Assembly: GCF_019931145.1 (NCBI RefSeq)
Contig: NZ_JAIOUV010000002.1
Coordinates: 124,001 to 188,000 of the forward strand
Reading direction: 5' to 3'
Length of the DNA stretch: 64,000 bases
Origin: Marinicella meishanensis
GTDB lineage: Bacteria > Pseudomonadota > Gammaproteobacteria > Xanthomonadales > Marinicellaceae
Part shown: positions 63,899-64,000 of the stretch, piece after piece
Layout of the letters: the number at the start of each line of letters is the position of its first letter
How positions within the stretch are numbered: the stretch's first letter is position 1
Notes under the pieces: model-generated
What the model saw: the letters and a program-made list of their open reading frames with translations, nothing else
The model's database searches: none
What the model was told of the DNA's origin: nothing
Made by a program: the position numbers and the translations under genes

Positions 63899-64000
63899 AC
63901 CTTTCTCCATCTGTTGGCAACAACAACGCCGACCTCTCCTGGTCGGTTGACAACACTGCCATTAAATTCTCATTGTTCATTAGAGCATGGGCCGCCCCCG
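63899..64000. other. Upstream edge of the operon
   Basis: About 100 bases to the window edge, with the ribosome site of the preceding entry. No promoter can be placed with confidence. Confidence 0.25.

Overview
The window looks like the chromosome of a gammaproteobacterium close to Xanthomonadales or Marinicellaceae. Three observations support this: the gene order gatCAB / mreBCD-mrdA-rodA-mltB-rlpA-dacA-ybeD-lipB-lipA, an ECF sigma factor paired with a membrane Ser/Thr kinase, and secreted proteins ending in a short ...xxGFE tail. This placement is inference from gene content; there is no rRNA gene in the window.

Layout. 0-8 kb: tail of a DUF368 membrane protein, exonuclease I, a zinc-ribbon membrane protein, pyruvate kinase, and a MoxR / DUF58 / transglutaminase operon. 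8-9.6 kb: a small outer-membrane barrel gene broken by an in-frame stop, then a nitrilase. 9.7-16.3 kb: ECF sigma factor, a Ser/Thr kinase whose outer half is RHS-like instead of the usual TPR array, and two tandem FG-GAP (integrin-like) secreted proteins. 16.3-24.2 kb: secreted amidohydrolase, lipoprotein, leucine-rich-repeat protein, hydroxyacid dehydrogenase with RppH, two unknown secreted proteins and a diguanylate cyclase. 24.2-28.3 kb (minus strand): GatC, GatA, GatB and a PfkB kinase. 28.8-38.9 kb: the rod-shape and cell-elongation operon ending in lipoate synthesis.

38.94-49.72 kb: an AT-richer mobile island inserted at the stop codon of lipA, bounded by a perfect 6-bp target duplication (TGTGAG) and inverted ends starting TGTCAATTC. 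It has one left end and two right ends. Inside are an IS3-type transposase whose orfB carries two frameshifts, an unknown end-associated protein (one intact copy, one decayed), an IS256 element nested in an IS3 remnant, and cargo: a lipoprotein serine hydrolase plus an operon of three more SxxK serine hydrolases, divergent from a ToxR/CadC-like winged-helix membrane regulator. This island is the most unusual part of the window.

49.8-64 kb: a palindromic repeat element, an unknown leaderless beta-rich protein, an aspartyl/asparaginyl hydroxylase fused to a TIGR03032 domain, a 1618-residue secreted repeat protein, RraA, and a DUF1501 / DUF1800 / cupredoxin operon. The first two genes of that operon share one beta-rich domain.

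All calls come from reading the sequence and translations; no database search was possible. Positions of internal motifs are counted by hand, and start codons are chosen from overlaps, Shine-Dalgarno-like sequences and signal peptides.
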